Positions 53,124 to 63,807 are shown, counted from the stretch's first letter. The stretch is DNA of 64,000 nucleotides from Novispirillum itersonii subsp. itersonii ATCC 12639 (GCF_000381985.1 NZ_KB907341.1:186001-250000); one strand, 5' to 3'. Numbers and translations: made by a program. The notes: a model not told the origin generated them from the letters alone.

Positions 53124-53205
53124 TAAAAGCCTGTTGACCCTTCGGGGATTCTTAAAAGCCTGTTGACCCTTCGGGGATTCTTAAAAGCCTGTTGACCCTT
53201 CGGGT
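53124..53205. repeat. 29-bp tandem repeat, three copies
   Basis: Copies begin at 53124, 53153 and 53182 with no difference until the third departs near 53205. The unit contains AAAAGCCTGTTGACCCTTCG. It fills half of the gap between fliE and fliQ. Copies abut directly with no spacers, so this is not a CRISPR array. Confidence 0.92.
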
Positions 53206-53256
53206 CTGGCGGACCACAACAGGGCACCGGCAGCCAGCCGTCCCCCGATCCGAGAT

Positions 53257-53532
53257 ATGGCCCCGATGGAAGAAGCACAGATCCTGGATGTCGCCCGCGA
53301 CAGCATTATGGTGATGATCATCATCTCGGCCCCGATCCTGATCATCGGGCTGGTGATCGGGGTCGTGGTATCGCTGTTTCAGGCCCTGACCTCAATTCAG
53401 GAAGCAACGCTGGTGTTCGTGCCAAAGATGCTGATCACCTTTGCCTCCATCATTCTGCTGCTGCCGTTCATGCTGCGCCATCTGACCGACTTCACCCGGC
53501 AGATCATGGACACCATCATCGGCCTGCCATAG
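53257..53532 (+). CDS. fliQ: Flagellar export gate protein FliQ
   Basis: 91 residues, two membrane helices, as usual. FliQ joins FliP and FliR in the helical export gate. MEEAQILDVARDSIMVMIII is followed by IGLVIGVVVSLFQALTSIQE, the second helix with the family's QALTSIQE motif. The ATG at 53257 (MAPMEEAQ) is used; ATG 53266 is equally possible. The fliR start lies 11 bp after the stop. Confidence 0.95.
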   Translation: MAPMEEAQILDVARDSIMVMIIISAPILIIGLVIGVVVSLFQALTSIQEATLVFVPKMLITFASIILLLPFMLRHLTDFTRQIMDTIIGLP

Positions 53533-53543
53533 GCGGCCCGGCG

Positions 53544-54305
53544 ATGCTCTCAGAAATCCTCAATCTCAATATCTTCCACGTGCTGCTGGTGTTCGTCCGC
53601 CTCAGCGCGGCTTTCATGCTGCTGCCGGGCTTTTCGGCCCATTACATCAACATGAAGTCCCGCCTGCTGCTGGCGGTGGCGATCACCCTGATCATCACCC
53701 CGATCGTGTCGCCACAGCTGCCTGCGGCCCCGTCGCAGATGTCGGTGCTGGTGCTGCTGATCGTGCTGGAAACCTTCTACGGGGCCTTCTTCGGGCTGGT
53801 GACGCAGGCCGTGATGGGGGCAATGCATCTGGCCGGCACCTCGATCGGCCAGATGACCGGCCTGATGAATGCGATGGTGTTTGACCCGATCACGGAACAG
53901 CAGGGGGCGATGGTGGTCGGCGCCCTGTCCAACATCATTTTGGTCAGCCTGTTCGTGATGGACCTGCACCACCTGATGATTCAGGGCGTTGTTGCCAGTT
54001 ACGCGCTGTTTCCGGTTGGATCGACCCCGCTGGTGGAAGACCATCTGGTCAGTTTTCTTGATATCTTTGCCCGCAGTTTTGCCATCGGCCTGCAGATGTC
54101 GGCCCCCTTCATCGTCGCCGGAATCCTGTTTCAGGTGGCGCTGGGCCTGATGGCCCGCCTGTCACCGCAGATGAACGTGTTCTTTGTCGCCCTGCCCCTG
54201 CAGATCCTGCTCGGTCTGGCAATGTTGTGGGTGGCGCTGCCCGGCCTGATTCTGATATTCCTGAGATACTTCGAGGGCACCCTGACCGCCTTCATTTTCG
54301 GGTAG
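53544..54305 (+). CDS. fliR: Flagellar export gate protein FliR
   Basis: 253 residues with about six membrane helices. It is the third gate component. LPGFSAHYINMKSRLLLAVA is near the N-terminus. ETFYGAFFGLVTQAVMGAMH and GTSIGQMTGLMNAMVFDPIT are conserved FliR stretches, as are FIVAGILFQVALGLMARLSP and PQMNVFFVALPLQILLGLAM. Five bases separate its stop from the flhB start. Confidence 0.95.
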   Translation: MLSEILNLNIFHVLLVFVRLSAAFMLLPGFSAHYINMKSRLLLAVAITLIITPIVSPQLPAAPSQMSVLVLLIVLETFYGAFFGLVTQAVMGAMHLAGTSIGQMTGLMNAMVFDPITEQQGAMVVGALSNIILVSLFVMDLHHLMIQGVVASYALFPVGSTPLVEDHLVSFLDIFARSFAIGLQMSAPFIVAGILFQVALGLMARLSPQMNVFFVALPLQILLGLAMLWVALPGLILIFLRYFEGTLTAFIFG

Positions 54306-54310
54306 CGCAG

Positions 54311-55432
54311 ATGGCGGACGAGGACCAGGACTCCAAGACAGAAGAACCGTCTGAGCGAAAACTAGAAAAAGCGCGCGAAGACGGTCAGATCCCGATGTCA
54401 CAGGAAGTCAAAAGCCTGATGATGATCACCGGGATTCTGGCATCGGTGATGATGCTGACCCCGTGGATCATGGGGCGGATGACCACCCTGCTCGGCGGGT
54501 TCCTTGGCAATGTCCATGCCGTGCGGCTGGATGTGGACGGGTTCCGCGGTGTTCTGGTCAAGCTGATGGTCGATGTCGGCCTGATCCTGCTGCCTCTGGC
54601 GGCCCTGCTGTACATTTTCGCACTGACCAGCGGCATCATTCAGGCCGGTCTGGCCTTTACCCCGAAAAAGCTGGAACCCAAACTCAGCAATATCAGCCCC
54701 CTCAGCGGGTTTAAGCGGATTTTCTCAAAAAACCAGCTGATCGAAATGGTCAAAGGGCTGGTGAAGATCATCGTCGTCGGCGTGGTGCTGAGTTTTCTGG
54801 TCGTCCCCAAGCTTCAGCATCCTGAGGTGTATTCCGAACTGGATTTCCGCTCCACGCTGAAAGATCTGTACGATCTGGTGCTGCTGGTGCTGTTCGGCAC
54901 CCTGCTCAGCTTTGGTGCGGTGGCGGCGGCGGACTGGTGGTGGCAGCGGCACCGGCACCGCAGCCAGCTGAAAATGACCAAGCAGGAAGTGAAGGACGAA
55001 CACAAGGACAGCGAAGGCAACCCGGAGATCAAAGCCAAGATCCGCAGCCTGCGCATTCAGAAATCCCGCCAGCGCATGATGCAAAACGTGCCGAAAGCCA
55101 GTGTGATCGTCACCAACCCGACCCACTACGCCATCGCCCTGCAATATGACATGGATGACATGGCGGCCCCCAAGCTGGTGGCCAAGGGGGTGGACAGTCT
55201 GGCCCGCAAAATCAGGGAAGTGGCGGAACAGCACGACATCCCGATTGTTGAAAACCCGCCGCTGGCCCGGGCCCTCTATGCAACGGTGGAGCTGGACCGA
55301 GAAATTCCCCCGGATCATTACAAGGCGGTGGCCGAGGTCATCGGCTTTGTGATGCGGATGAAAAAATCCGGCGGGAGGATCCCCAAACCCCGCCGGTGGG
55401 AAGAAACACCGCCCGCCCCCCCGGCTCCCTGA
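54311..55432 (+). CDS. flhB: Flagellar export switch protein FlhB
   Basis: 373 residues from the ATG at 54311 (MADEDQDSK); the upstream frame overlaps fliR. An N-terminal EEPSERKLEKAREDGQIPMS is diagnostic, then four membrane helices (~35-215). The cytoplasmic autocleavage motif NPTH begins at Asn269 (VIVTNPTHYAIAL). Cleavage there switches export from rod-hook to filament proteins. The ending is proline-rich. It is the last core flagellar gene of the arm and is followed 55 bp later by cckA. Confidence 0.96.
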   Translation: MADEDQDSKTEEPSERKLEKAREDGQIPMSQEVKSLMMITGILASVMMLTPWIMGRMTTLLGGFLGNVHAVRLDVDGFRGVLVKLMVDVGLILLPLAALLYIFALTSGIIQAGLAFTPKKLEPKLSNISPLSGFKRIFSKNQLIEMVKGLVKIIVVGVVLSFLVVPKLQHPEVYSELDFRSTLKDLYDLVLLVLFGTLLSFGAVAAADWWWQRHRHRSQLKMTKQEVKDEHKDSEGNPEIKAKIRSLRIQKSRQRMMQNVPKASVIVTNPTHYAIALQYDMDDMAAPKLVAKGVDSLARKIREVAEQHDIPIVENPPLARALYATVELDREIPPDHYKAVAEVIGFVMRMKKSGGRIPKPRRWEETPPAPPAP

Positions 55433-55487
55433 CCGCGCCTGACAGCCCCCTCCGCCTGCCATCACTGCCCCTGAGGAACCCCTGCCC

Positions 55488-57968
55488 ATGCTCTTCGCTG
55501 ATGGCTTTGTCGCCCTGAACGGGATCATTCTGACCCTGCCGGAGGCCCTGACAGCCGCGTTTGGCAGTGGCGTGGCGCTGGCGGCAGGCGGCGGATACCT
55601 GTATGCCCGGCTGCGGACCCGGACGCTGCAGCGCAAGGCGACGCTGGCGCTGGCACTGACCGCACAGGATGACACCGCCCGGGCCATCACCGGCAGCGAT
55701 GGCAGCGTTCTTGCCGCCAATGCTGCGGCCCTGCAACGCTGGCCCAACGCATCGCCCCTGACCTATCTCGAACATCTGACCCAGACCACGGCCCCGCTGA
55801 CGGCGGATCTGGATGACAGCGACGAGACCGGCCCGGTGCCGGAAACCGCCGCCGATGCGCTGGCCCGCCTGCTGGCCGCCGTTCATTCCGGCACCACCGA
55901 AAAGGTCGAACTGCCGGTACAGGGGGAAAGCGGTGCCGAATGGCTGCTGGTCGAGACCCGGCCGACCGATGGCGGGGACGGTGCTGCCGGCCGTCTCTGG
56001 ACTGCCACCGATATTTCCGCCCGCCGCATCATTGATGACATCCTGCGGCAGGAACGCGACGATCTGGCAGAGTTCCTGTACCTGCTGCCGGTCGGGGTCT
56101 ACTCCGCCGATTCCGGGGGCCGCCTGCGCAGCGTCAACCAGCGCTTTTCTGAATGGCTGGGCTATACCCCCAAAGACCTGACCGGACAGCCGCTGTCTGC
56201 CCTGCTCAATGACGGCGAGGTCCCTGATATCGAAGGGGCGTGGCGGGGCGAACTGAGCTTTGTTGACAGTCACGGCCGCCCGTTTCCGGCACTGGTGTTC
56301 CAGACCACCTATGACGACGGGGGCGAAACCCTGACCCGCAGCGTGGTCGTGCGTGAGGCCCTGAGCCCGGCGCAAAGTGCCCCGGCGGAAGATCACCGCT
56401 ACCGCAGCCTGTTCGACAACGCCCCGGTCGGGCTGTGCGTGCTGGACCCCGACGGCGTGATCACCGACTGCAATACTGCCTTCGAGGCCCTGTGCGGCCA
56501 CAGCCGCGCCGACCTGATCGACGGCACCCTGACCGATCTGCTGACCGAGGAAGACCGCGCCGACGGACAGGAGCTGTTTGACAAAACCCTGATGGAACAG
56601 GGCCCCCCGGCCCAGCGGGAGGTGCGCTTTGCCGCCAACCCGGATAATGCCGCCATGCTGCGGTTCCATCTGCTGGAAGGCGATGCCGTGGTCGCCTATC
56701 TGATTGACACCACCGCCCAGCGCAATCTTGAGGCCCAGTTTGCACAGGCCCAGAAAATGCAGGCGATGGGCCAGCTGGCCGGTGGGGTTGCCCACGACTT
56801 CAACAATCTGCTGACCGCGATGATCGGCTACTGCGACCTGCTGCTACAGCGGCACGGCGCCGGGGATCCTTCCTTCGCCGACATCATGCAGGTTAAGCAG
56901 AATGCCAATCGTGCGGCCAATCTTGTCCGTCAGCTTCTGGCCTTTTCCCGCAAGCAGCCCCTGAAACCCCGCCGCCTGACCGTCACCGATGCCCTGTCGG
57001 AACTCAGCCACCTCCTGCGCCGCCTGCTGGGCGAAAGCGTGCGGCTGGATCTGCGTCACGGCCGTGACGTCGGCAACGTGCGGGTCGACCCCGGTCAGTT
57101 CGATCAGGTGATCATCAATCTGGCGGTCAACGCCCGCGATGCCATGAGCGGCGGCGGCTGCCTGACCATCTCCACCCGGCAGGAACAGCTGGAAACCCCG
57201 CTGGAACGCGGAGCGGAAGTGATCCCTCCCGGCCCCTATGCCGTCATCACCGTCACCGATACCGGTGTCGGCATCCCGCGTGAAAATCTGGGCCGGATCT
57301 TTGAGCCGTTTTTCTCGACCAAAACCGGCAGCATCGGGGCTGGCACCGGCCTTGGCCTGTCCACCGTTTACGGCATCATCCGCCAGACCGGCGGTTTCAT
57401 TTTTGTCGATTCCCGCCTGAACGACGGTACCACCTTCACCATTTATCTGCCGCGTCTGGATGACATGGCCGACGCGTCGGAGCCGGTGGTACGGGCAACC
57501 GATGATCCGGTGCTGACCGCCGCGCTGGTGCCGCCACCGTCGGACAGTGCCGACCTGACCGGGGGCGGCACCATCCTGCTGGTGGAGGATGAGGATCCGG
57601 TCCGGGTCTTCGCCGCCCGCGCCCTGCGGAACAAAGGCTATACGGTGACCGAGGCCCGCACCGGGGAACAGGCCCTTGACCTGCTGGCAGAAAATCCGGC
57701 GATTGATCTGCTGATCACCGACATGGTGATGCCGGGAATTGACGGGGCAACACTGGCCCGCACCGTACGGGCCGACCGACCGGGCCTTCAGGTGATCCTG
57801 ATTTCAGGATACTCGGAAGAGGCCGCACGGGGAGAAATCGCCGACTCGACCGATTTTCACTTCCTGCCCAAGCCATTCAGCCTGACCCAGCTTGCCGCAA
57901 GGGTCAAAGCCCTGCTGGCCCAGAACGGAAGTGGCGGAAGCGGCGGAAGCAGCGGAGGTGAAGGCTGA
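55488..57968 (+). CDS. cckA: Hybrid histidine kinase CckA
   Basis: 826 residues. Two N-terminal membrane-associated segments (hydrophobic ~10-38), PAS domains (~180-290 and ~300-410), a HisKA domain with His436 in the CckA signature [20 protein letters not shown], an HATPase domain ([16 protein letters not shown]), and a receiver domain with Asp745 ([10 protein letters not shown]). CckA starts the phosphorelay through ChpT to CtrA, which controls motility and often the cell cycle in alphaproteobacteria. Its place directly after flhB links flagellar gate and CtrA control and is common in this group. GAGGAA precedes the ATG. A Gly/Ser tail ends the protein. Confidence 0.93.
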   Translation: MLFADGFVALNGIILTLPEALTAAFGSGVALAAGGGYLYARLRTRTLQRKATLALALTAQDDTARAITGSDGSVLAANAAALQRWPNASPLTYLEHLTQTTAPLTADLDDSDETGPVPETAADALARLLAAVHSGTTEKVELPVQGESGAEWLLVETRPTDGGDGAAGRLWTATDISARRIIDDILRQERDDLAEFLYLLPVGVYSADSGGRLRSVNQRFSEWLGYTPKDLTGQPLSALLNDGEVPDIEGAWRGELSFVDSHGRPFPALVFQTTYDDGGETLTRSVVVREALSPAQSAPAEDHRYRSLFDNAPVGLCVLDPDGVITDCNTAFEALCGHSRADLIDGTLTDLLTEEDRADGQELFDKTLMEQGPPAQREVRFAANPDNAAMLRFHLLEGDAVVAYLIDTTAQRNLEAQFAQAQKMQAMGQLAGGVAHDFNNLLTAMIGYCDLLLQRHGAGDPSFADIMQVKQNANRAANLVRQLLAFSRKQPLKPRRLTVTDALSELSHLLRRLLGESVRLDLRHGRDVGNVRVDPGQFDQVIINLAVNARDAMSGGGCLTISTRQEQLETPLERGAEVIPPGPYAVITVTDTGVGIPRENLGRIFEPFFSTKTGSIGAGTGLGLSTVYGIIRQTGGFIFVDSRLNDGTTFTIYLPRLDDMADASEPVVRATDDPVLTAALVPPPSDSADLTGGGTILLVEDEDPVRVFAARALRNKGYTVTEARTGEQALDLLAENPAIDLLITDMVMPGIDGATLARTVRADRPGLQVILISGYSEEAARGEIADSTDFHFLPKPFSLTQLAARVKALLAQNGSGGSGGSSGGEG

Positions 57969-57974
57969 CCGCCC

Positions 57975-58862
57975 TTACCACCGCAGCAGCCGGGAGGGAA
58001 TCCGCACCAGCCCCAGCACCAGCGCACAGCCCGACACAATCACCGCTGCCCCGGCCACCTGCACCCATGACAGGGTCTCGTCCAGATACAGCGCACCGAC
58101 CAGCACCGCCACCACCGTCACGGCAAACTCCACGCTGATGGCCCGGGTCGGGCCGATGGTTGAGACAAGCCGGAAGTACAGCACGTAGGTCGTTGCGCTC
58201 ATCACGCAGCCAAGCACCAGAAGATAGGCAATATCCGGGGCGGTGATCACCTCCGGCAGCGGTGAGACCAGCCCCAGCGGCAGCGTCATCAGCCCGCCGG
58301 ACAGGAATGCGCCGATCGTCGATTCCCAGCTGCCGACCCCTTTCAGGTGGCGGCTGGCATACAGACTGCCCCCCGCCGCACAGACACAGCCGAACATCGC
58401 CGCCACGCAGCCGGTCAGGAAACTGGCATCGACCGGCTGCGAGGGGAAACCGACCAGCATGACAATGCCGGTCACCCCCAAAACCAACCCGATCACCCCA
58501 TTGGGAGAAATCCGCTCAATCCCGGCGATCCGGCCCATCACCATCGACAGCAGCGGAATTGAAGCCACCAGAATCGCCGTCATCGCCGTACCGATCAGCG
58601 GGGTGGCATAGGACAGCCCGATCAGCTGCCCGGCCACGGTGGTTGCCCCGACCACCACAAACGGCAGCCAGCGCCCCCCGAACCGCAGACGCCGCCGGGT
58701 GACTGCCGCCAGCAGCAACAGGGTCAGGGCCGCAATCAACGAGCGGTACGAAATGGTCCCCGCCAGCCCGAAGGTGTTCAGCACCCGCAGCAGCACCAGA
58801 AAGGACAGGCCCCATGCAAAGGCCAGAAAGACATAAGACGCCAGATCCTTGGGTTTCATCAT
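57975..58862 (-). CDS. EamA-family (DMT superfamily) permease
   Basis: 295 residues with ten membrane helices in two EamA repeats: DLASYVFLAFAWGLSFLVLL begins the first and FLTGCVAAMFGCVCAAGGSL the second. The second repeat has a TYVLYFRLVSTIGPTRAISV stretch common to these exporters. Members move amino acids, sugars or metabolites. The start MMKP has two adjacent ATGs; the outer is used. It ends 7 bp from cckA, convergent. Confidence 0.86.
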   Translation of the reverse strand: MMKPKDLASYVFLAFAWGLSFLVLLRVLNTFGLAGTISYRSLIAALTLLLLAAVTRRRLRFGGRWLPFVVVGATTVAGQLIGLSYATPLIGTAMTAILVASIPLLSMVMGRIAGIERISPNGVIGLVLGVTGIVMLVGFPSQPVDASFLTGCVAAMFGCVCAAGGSLYASRHLKGVGSWESTIGAFLSGGLMTLPLGLVSPLPEVITAPDIAYLLVLGCVMSATTYVLYFRLVSTIGPTRAISVEFAVTVVAVLVGALYLDETLSWVQVAGAAVIVSGCALVLGLVRIPSRLLRW

Positions 58863-58984
58863 TCACCGGATGTACGCAGAGAGAGGGGGAGTCGCCATGA
58901 CCGGCCCGGCGTACACGGCCCGGTCCCGGAGCGGGCGGGATTGGACCACAGGGCACCCCGGCTGACAATCACCGATCGGCACAA

Positions 58985-59014
58985 TTGGATACAGGATTTG
59001 TTCCCCCTATGTTC
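58985..59014 (+). promoter_or_regulatory. recA promoter with alphaproteobacterial LexA box
   Basis: TTGGAT (58985-58990) and TATGTT (59008-59013) are 17 bp apart. A perfect GTTC-N7-GTTC box (59000-59003 and 59011-59014), the LexA operator of alphaproteobacteria, lies on the -10 element. LexA would block transcription until DNA damage. Confidence 0.88.
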
Positions 59015-59098
59015 CAATCCCCTTGCGCCAGAGAACAAATCATGTACTGTTGTGCCGGTTGCAGGTCTGCACCAGCTATGGAATAACGGGGGCATCGA

Positions 59099-60181
59099 AT
59101 GACTCAGACCGCCTTACGACTCGTTGACAAGGACACCATGGACAAGCAGAAAGCTCTGGACGCTGCCCTCGGCCAGATTGAACGCGCCTTCGGCAAAGGC
59201 TCCATCATGCGGCTCGGCCAGCGCGAACAGGCGGTGGATATCGAGGCCGTCAGCACCGGCTCCCTCGGTCTGGACCTTGCCCTCGGCATCGGTGGCCTGC
59301 CCCGTGGCCGTATCGTCGAAATCTACGGGCCGGAAAGCTCCGGTAAGACGACGCTGGCCCTGCATGTGATTGCTGAAGCCCAGCGCAAAGGCGGGACCTG
59401 CGCCTTCGTCGATGCCGAACATGCCCTCGACCCGTCCTATGCCCGCAAGCTGGGCGTCAACCTCGACGACCTGCTGATCTCTCAGCCCGACGCCGGGGAA
59501 CAGGCGCTGGAAATCGCCGATACGCTGGTGCGCTCCGGCGCGGTTGATGTGCTGATCATCGACTCCGTCGCCGCGCTGGTGCCGCGTGCCGAACTGGAAG
59601 GCGAGATGGGCGACAGCCACGTCGGCCTGCAGGCCCGCCTGATGAGTCAGGCGCTGCGCAAGCTGACCGCCTCCACCGCCCGCTCCAACACCCTGATCAT
59701 CTTCATCAACCAGATCCGCATGAAGATCGGCGTGATGTTCGGCAACCCGGAGACCACCACCGGCGGGAACGCGCTGAAGTTCTACGCCTCGGTGCGTATG
59801 GACATCCGCCGCGTCGGCCAGATCAAGGACCGTGACGAAGTGGTCGGCAACCAGACCCGCGTCAAGGTCGTGAAAAACAAGGTGGCCCCGCCGTTCAAGG
59901 TGGTCGACTTTGACATCATGTATGGCGAAGGCGTCTCTAAGATGGGCGAACTGATCGACCTCGGCGTCAAAGCAGGGATCGTCGAAAAGTCGGGCTCGTG
60001 GTTCTCCTACAACTCGACCCGCATCGGTCAGGGCCGTGAAAACGCCAAGAACTTCCTGCGGGAAAATCCGACCATGGCCGCCGAGATTGAGAACACCATC
60101 CGCGCGAACGCCGGCCTGATCAAGGAAGCCATGACCGCCAGCCCGGCGGAAATGGAAGACGCCGACACCGACGAGGCATAA
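59099..60181 (+). CDS. recA: Recombinase RecA
   Basis: 360 residues, standard length. RecA forms filaments on single-stranded DNA, drives strand exchange and triggers LexA self-cleavage. Walker [10 protein letters not shown] is at ~77-85, [10 protein letters not shown] and [15 protein letters not shown] follow, [20 protein letters not shown] holds loop L1 and the filament contact, and the C-terminal tail is acidic (DADTDEA). [20 protein letters not shown] is a slightly long N-terminus; MDKQKAL at residue 13 is a possible alternative start. SOS control is visible in its promoter. Confidence 0.98.
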   Translation: MTQTALRLVDKDTMDKQKALDAALGQIERAFGKGSIMRLGQREQAVDIEAVSTGSLGLDLALGIGGLPRGRIVEIYGPESSGKTTLALHVIAEAQRKGGTCAFVDAEHALDPSYARKLGVNLDDLLISQPDAGEQALEIADTLVRSGAVDVLIIDSVAALVPRAELEGEMGDSHVGLQARLMSQALRKLTASTARSNTLIIFINQIRMKIGVMFGNPETTTGGNALKFYASVRMDIRRVGQIKDRDEVVGNQTRVKVVKNKVAPPFKVVDFDIMYGEGVSKMGELIDLGVKAGIVEKSGSWFSYNSTRIGQGRENAKNFLRENPTMAAEIENTIRANAGLIKEAMTASPAEMEDADTDEA

Positions 60182-60206
60182 GCGTCCCATCCCGGATAAG
60201 GTCACG

Positions 60207-60237
60207 CGGGGCCTTCAGGAATGCCCTGAAGGCCCCG
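60207..60237 (+). terminator. Terminator hairpin after recA
   Basis: A perfect 13-bp stem CGGGGCCTTCAGG (60207-60219) with CCTGAAGGCCCCG (60225-60237) and a 5-nt loop. There is no U-tract. Confidence 0.75.
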
Positions 60238-60356
60238 TCGCCGTTCCGGGGCCTGCAACAGACAGACCGGCGTGGTTCCGGCAGCAAAAGGGGCCTCCCC
60301 TTCTGTCGAAAACGCTCTAGGTTAGGGATAGTCCCCTTCAGTCAGAGGATACCGCC

Positions 60357-62489
60357 ATGTCGGTCCTGCTCCCGATGTACCAGAAGCCCCCCGCCGGTCC
60401 GCGGGCGGACTTTAAACTGGCCTCTGACTATACCCCCGCCGGGGATCAGCCCACCGCCATCGCCACACTGGTGGAGGGCATCCAGAGCGGCGAGCGCGAT
60501 CAGGTCCTTCTCGGCGTCACCGGATCGGGCAAAACCTTCACTGCTGCCAAAGTGATTGAAACACTGGGCCGCCCGGCCCTGGTGATGGCCCCAAACAAAA
60601 CCCTTGCCGCGCAGCTGTATGCGGAAATGAAGTCATTCTTCCCCGAGAATGCGGTCGAATACTTCGTCTCCTACTACGACTATTACCAGCCGGAAGCCTA
60701 CGTCCCCAAGACCGACACCTATATCGAGAAAGACGCCAGCATCAACGAACAGATTGACCGGATGCGCCATGCCGCCACCCGCGCCATTCTGGAACGTCGG
60801 GATGTGATCATCGTTGCCTCCGTCTCCTGTCTGTACGGGCTTGGCTCGGTGGAAAGCTATTCCGCCATGCGCCTGACCGTAAAGCAGGGGGAGCGGCTGG
60901 ACCGCGACACCTTCCTGCGGCAGCTGGTTGATCTGCAATACCGCCGGAACGAGGCAGCCTTTCAGCGCGGGGCCTTCCGGGTGCGCGGCGATGTGATCGA
61001 AGTTTTCCCCGCCCACCAGGAAGACCGGGCCTGGCGGATTGATCTGTTCGGTGACGAAATCGACTCCCTGACGGAATTTGACCCCCTGACCGGGGAGAAG
61101 ATGCTGTCCTTCACCGAACTGACCTTTTATCCCAACAGCCACCACGTCACCCCCCGCCCGGCACTGTCACAGGCGATCAAAGGCATCAAGGATGAACTGA
61201 AGGTCCGGCTGGCCGAACTGATTGAACAGGGCAAACTGCTGGAAGAGCAGCGCCTGCGGGAACGCACCCTGTTTGATCTGGAAATGCTGGAATCGACCGG
61301 CTTCTGTAAGGGGATCGAAAACTATTCCCGCTGGCTGACCGGCCGCAGCCCCGGCGAGCCGCCGCCGACCCTGTTTGAATACCTGCCTGAAGACGCCATC
61401 CTGATCGTCGATGAAAGCCATGTGACCGTGCCGCAGGTCGGCGGCATGTTCCGTGGCGACTTCAACCGCAAGATGACGCTGGCTGATTACGGGTTCCGGC
61501 TACCTTCGTGCGTCGATAACCGGCCCCTGAAGTTCGAGGAATGGGACACCATGCGTCCCACCACCGTCTTCGTCTCCGCCACCCCCGGCGACTGGGAAAT
61601 GCAGCGCACCGGCGGCGTCTTTGCCGAACAGGTGATCCGCCCGACCGGCCTGATTGATCCCACCTGTATCATCCGCCCGGTCGAACATCAGGTCGATGAC
61701 CTGCTGGGCGAGGTCAAGCAGGTCGCCGCCAAAGGGCAGCGGGCACTGGTCACGGTGCTGACCAAGCGGATGGCCGAGGACCTGACCGAATACCTGAATG
61801 AACACGGGGTGCGGGTGCGCTACATGCATTCCGACATTGAAACACTGGAGCGGATCGAGATCATCCGCGACCTGCGTCTGGGGGCCTTCGACGTGCTGGT
61901 TGGCATCAACCTGCTGCGTGAAGGCCTTGATATCCCCGAGTGTTCTCTGGTTGCCATTCTGGACGCCGACAAAGAAGGGTTCCTGCGTTCAGAACGTTCG
62001 CTGATCCAGACCATCGGCCGCGCCGCCCGGAATGTCGAAGGCCGGGTGATCCTGTACGCCGACAAGATGACCGACAGCCTGAAAAAGGCGATGGAGGAAA
62101 CCGCCCGCCGCCGCGAAAAGCAGCAGGCCTACAACATCGCCAACGGCATCACGCCCGAAAGCGTGCGGTCGCGGATTGCCGACGTGCTGGGCGATGTGGC
62201 GGAACACGATTACATGACCGTCGATACCGGCGTCAGCGGAGCCACTGAACTGGTCGGCCACAACCTGCGCAGCGTGATCGAGGATCTCGATAAAAAAATG
62301 CGCAAAGCCGCTGCTGATCTGGAGTTCGAGGAAGCAGCCCGGCTGCGCGACGAAATCCGCCGTCTGGAAGCCGCCGAGCTGGAAATGCCGGACGTCACCT
62401 ATAAGCCGCGCCCGAGCGCCTCGACCGCCTCCGGCACCGCCCGCGCCGCCAAACAGGCCCGGCGCGGCGGGGGGCGGAAACGGGGATAA
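60357..62489 (+). CDS. uvrB: Excinuclease ABC subunit UvrB
   Basis: 710 residues. It is the damage-verifying helicase of nucleotide excision repair. Walker [10 protein letters not shown] is at ~54, the beta-hairpin [20 protein letters not shown] at ~104, DEADH-type [15 protein letters not shown], then helicase motif [15 protein letters not shown] and QTIGRAARN. The UVR domain near the C-terminus ([20 protein letters not shown]) contacts UvrC. A lysine- and arginine-rich tail follows. I see no GTTC-N7-GTTC box upstream, so SOS control is not evident. The gene is separate from recA. Confidence 0.97.
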   Translation: MSVLLPMYQKPPAGPRADFKLASDYTPAGDQPTAIATLVEGIQSGERDQVLLGVTGSGKTFTAAKVIETLGRPALVMAPNKTLAAQLYAEMKSFFPENAVEYFVSYYDYYQPEAYVPKTDTYIEKDASINEQIDRMRHAATRAILERRDVIIVASVSCLYGLGSVESYSAMRLTVKQGERLDRDTFLRQLVDLQYRRNEAAFQRGAFRVRGDVIEVFPAHQEDRAWRIDLFGDEIDSLTEFDPLTGEKMLSFTELTFYPNSHHVTPRPALSQAIKGIKDELKVRLAELIEQGKLLEEQRLRERTLFDLEMLESTGFCKGIENYSRWLTGRSPGEPPPTLFEYLPEDAILIVDESHVTVPQVGGMFRGDFNRKMTLADYGFRLPSCVDNRPLKFEEWDTMRPTTVFVSATPGDWEMQRTGGVFAEQVIRPTGLIDPTCIIRPVEHQVDDLLGEVKQVAAKGQRALVTVLTKRMAEDLTEYLNEHGVRVRYMHSDIETLERIEIIRDLRLGAFDVLVGINLLREGLDIPECSLVAILDADKEGFLRSERSLIQTIGRAARNVEGRVILYADKMTDSLKKAMEETARRREKQQAYNIANGITPESVRSRIADVLGDVAEHDYMTVDTGVSGATELVGHNLRSVIEDLDKKMRKAAADLEFEEAARLRDEIRRLEAAELEMPDVTYKPRPSASTASGTARAAKQARRGGGRKRG

Positions 62490-62495
62490 AGGACC

Positions 62496-63032
62496 TCAGA
62501 CGATCTTCAGCGCCCCCAGCACGCCGCCGACGGCGATCAACCACAGCGGGTTCAGGCGGGTCCAGACCAGAACGGCCACGGCGGCGGCAAACAGCCCGAT
62601 CTGCGTGACCGTCTGCACGGCCATCAGGGTCAGCGACCATGAGGTTGCCGCCATCATCCCGATCGACAGCGGCAGAACGGCCAGCCGCACGCGGGTGCCG
62701 AAACTCTGGTCGACCAGCCGGTTGCCATAGCGCAGCGCCAGCACCGCCAGCAACGATGGCGGACCGACCAGCGCCACGGTCGCCGCCGCCGCCCCGATCA
62801 CCCCGGCGGCACGATAGCCGACAATGGTGGCAAACAGAAAGTTCGGCCCCGGGGCCACCTGTGCCAGCGTAAAGGCTTCAACAAACACCTGATGACTGAC
62901 CCACTGGTGGGTCTCGGTCATAAACCGCATCATCTCCGGCGACAGGGCCACCACTCCGCCGCCGATCGCCATCAGTGACAACAGGGTAAAGTGCAGCAGG
63001 ATCTGCCCGCCGATTGACCACGGGCTGTCCAT
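62496..63032 (-). CDS. Chromate transporter family, second half-protein
   Basis: 178 residues from the ATG at 63032 (MDSPWSIGG). It is one CHR domain of the ChrA family, with LLSLMAIGGGVVALSPEMMR, then the conserved FTLAQVAPGPNFLFATIVGY. About six membrane helices are present. Its start overlaps the stop of the preceding half gene by one base (TGATG), so the pair is translated together and probably forms a heterodimer, in place of the long fused ChrA. Physiological substrate may be chromate or sulfate-like anions. Confidence 0.87.
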   Translation of the reverse strand: MDSPWSIGGQILLHFTLLSLMAIGGGVVALSPEMMRFMTETHQWVSHQVFVEAFTLAQVAPGPNFLFATIVGYRAAGVIGAAAATVALVGPPSLLAVLALRYGNRLVDQSFGTRVRLAVLPLSIGMMAATSWSLTLMAVQTVTQIGLFAAAVAVLVWTRLNPLWLIAVGGVLGALKIV

Positions 63033-63670
63033 CACCGCGCCCCTCCGTCCGGATTTTTCTGCACCACCACCGCGAACGTCCCCAGACCGAGCATCACCGC
63101 GACCAGCGGCCATTTCAGCAGGGCAATCGCGGCAAACATCGCCAGCGCGAACACTCCCGCCCGCAGGGTCCGCGGCATCGCCCGGGCCATTTTAATCGCC
63201 ATCGAACAGATCAAGGCCACCGCCACCACCGACATCCCCCGCAGCACATCGCTGACCAGTCCGGTCCCGCCGTAGCGGTCATACAGCACGGCAATCCCCA
63301 GCACACCGATCGCCGGGGGCACCACCATCCCCGACAGCGCCGCCAGCCCCCCGGCCAGACCACAACGGCGATACCCGACGATAATCGCCAGATTACAGAT
63401 GGTCGGGCCGGGCAGAAGCTGAGAAAAGGCGAAGATCTCCGCAAATTCGGCCTGCGTCAGGATGCGGCGGCGATCGACCAGACTGCGGTGTACCCACGGC
63501 AGGACACCCCCGAAGCCGATCATCGCCAGCGAGGAGAACAGCAGGAACAGTCGCCCCGGAGAAATCGGCGGAGACATCGTTAGCGGGACACCGTCGGGGA
63601 GGCCCAACCGTGTGGAGGGCTCGCCCCCATCAGAGTCAGGAGGCGGGGGAGGAGTCTGATCAAGGGGCAC
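63032..63670 (-). CDS. Chromate transporter family, first half-protein
   Basis: 212 residues if started at the GTG at 63670, chosen because GGGAGAG lies 6 bp upstream; the ATG at 63577 (MSPPISPG), just before the first membrane helix, is the alternative. CHR domain features are LFSSLAMIGFGGVLPWVHRS and FAFSQLLPGPTICNLAIIVG. The N-terminal ~30 residues are proline-rich and predicted cytoplasmic. The second half-protein follows with a 1-base overlap. Confidence 0.85.
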   Translation of the reverse strand: MPLDQTPPPPPDSDGGEPSTRLGLPDGVPLTMSPPISPGRLFLLFSSLAMIGFGGVLPWVHRSLVDRRRILTQAEFAEIFAFSQLLPGPTICNLAIIVGYRRCGLAGGLAALSGMVVPPAIGVLGIAVLYDRYGGTGLVSDVLRGMSVVAVALICSMAIKMARAMPRTLRAGVFALAMFAAIALLKWPLVAVMLGLGTFAVVVQKNPDGGAR

Positions 63671-63807
63671 GGCGCACTCTCCCGGCAGGGGGGCCGGAAT
63701 GGGGAGGTCAGGGGAGATACTCTGTGTAACCAATCCGTCATCGGACCGGAACCCCCGGAGCCCTCTTATTTTTGCACGCCTGTCCTGCCCGCAGCTCCCC
63801 CCGGTTC

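Noticed and set aside
53124-53205. CRISPR array
   Set aside because: The 29-bp units abut directly with no spacers and no cas genes are present.
59036-59055. Second LexA box (GAAC...GTAC) near the recA start
   Set aside because: The right half does not match GAAC or GTTC, while the perfect box at 59000-59014 already fits the promoter.
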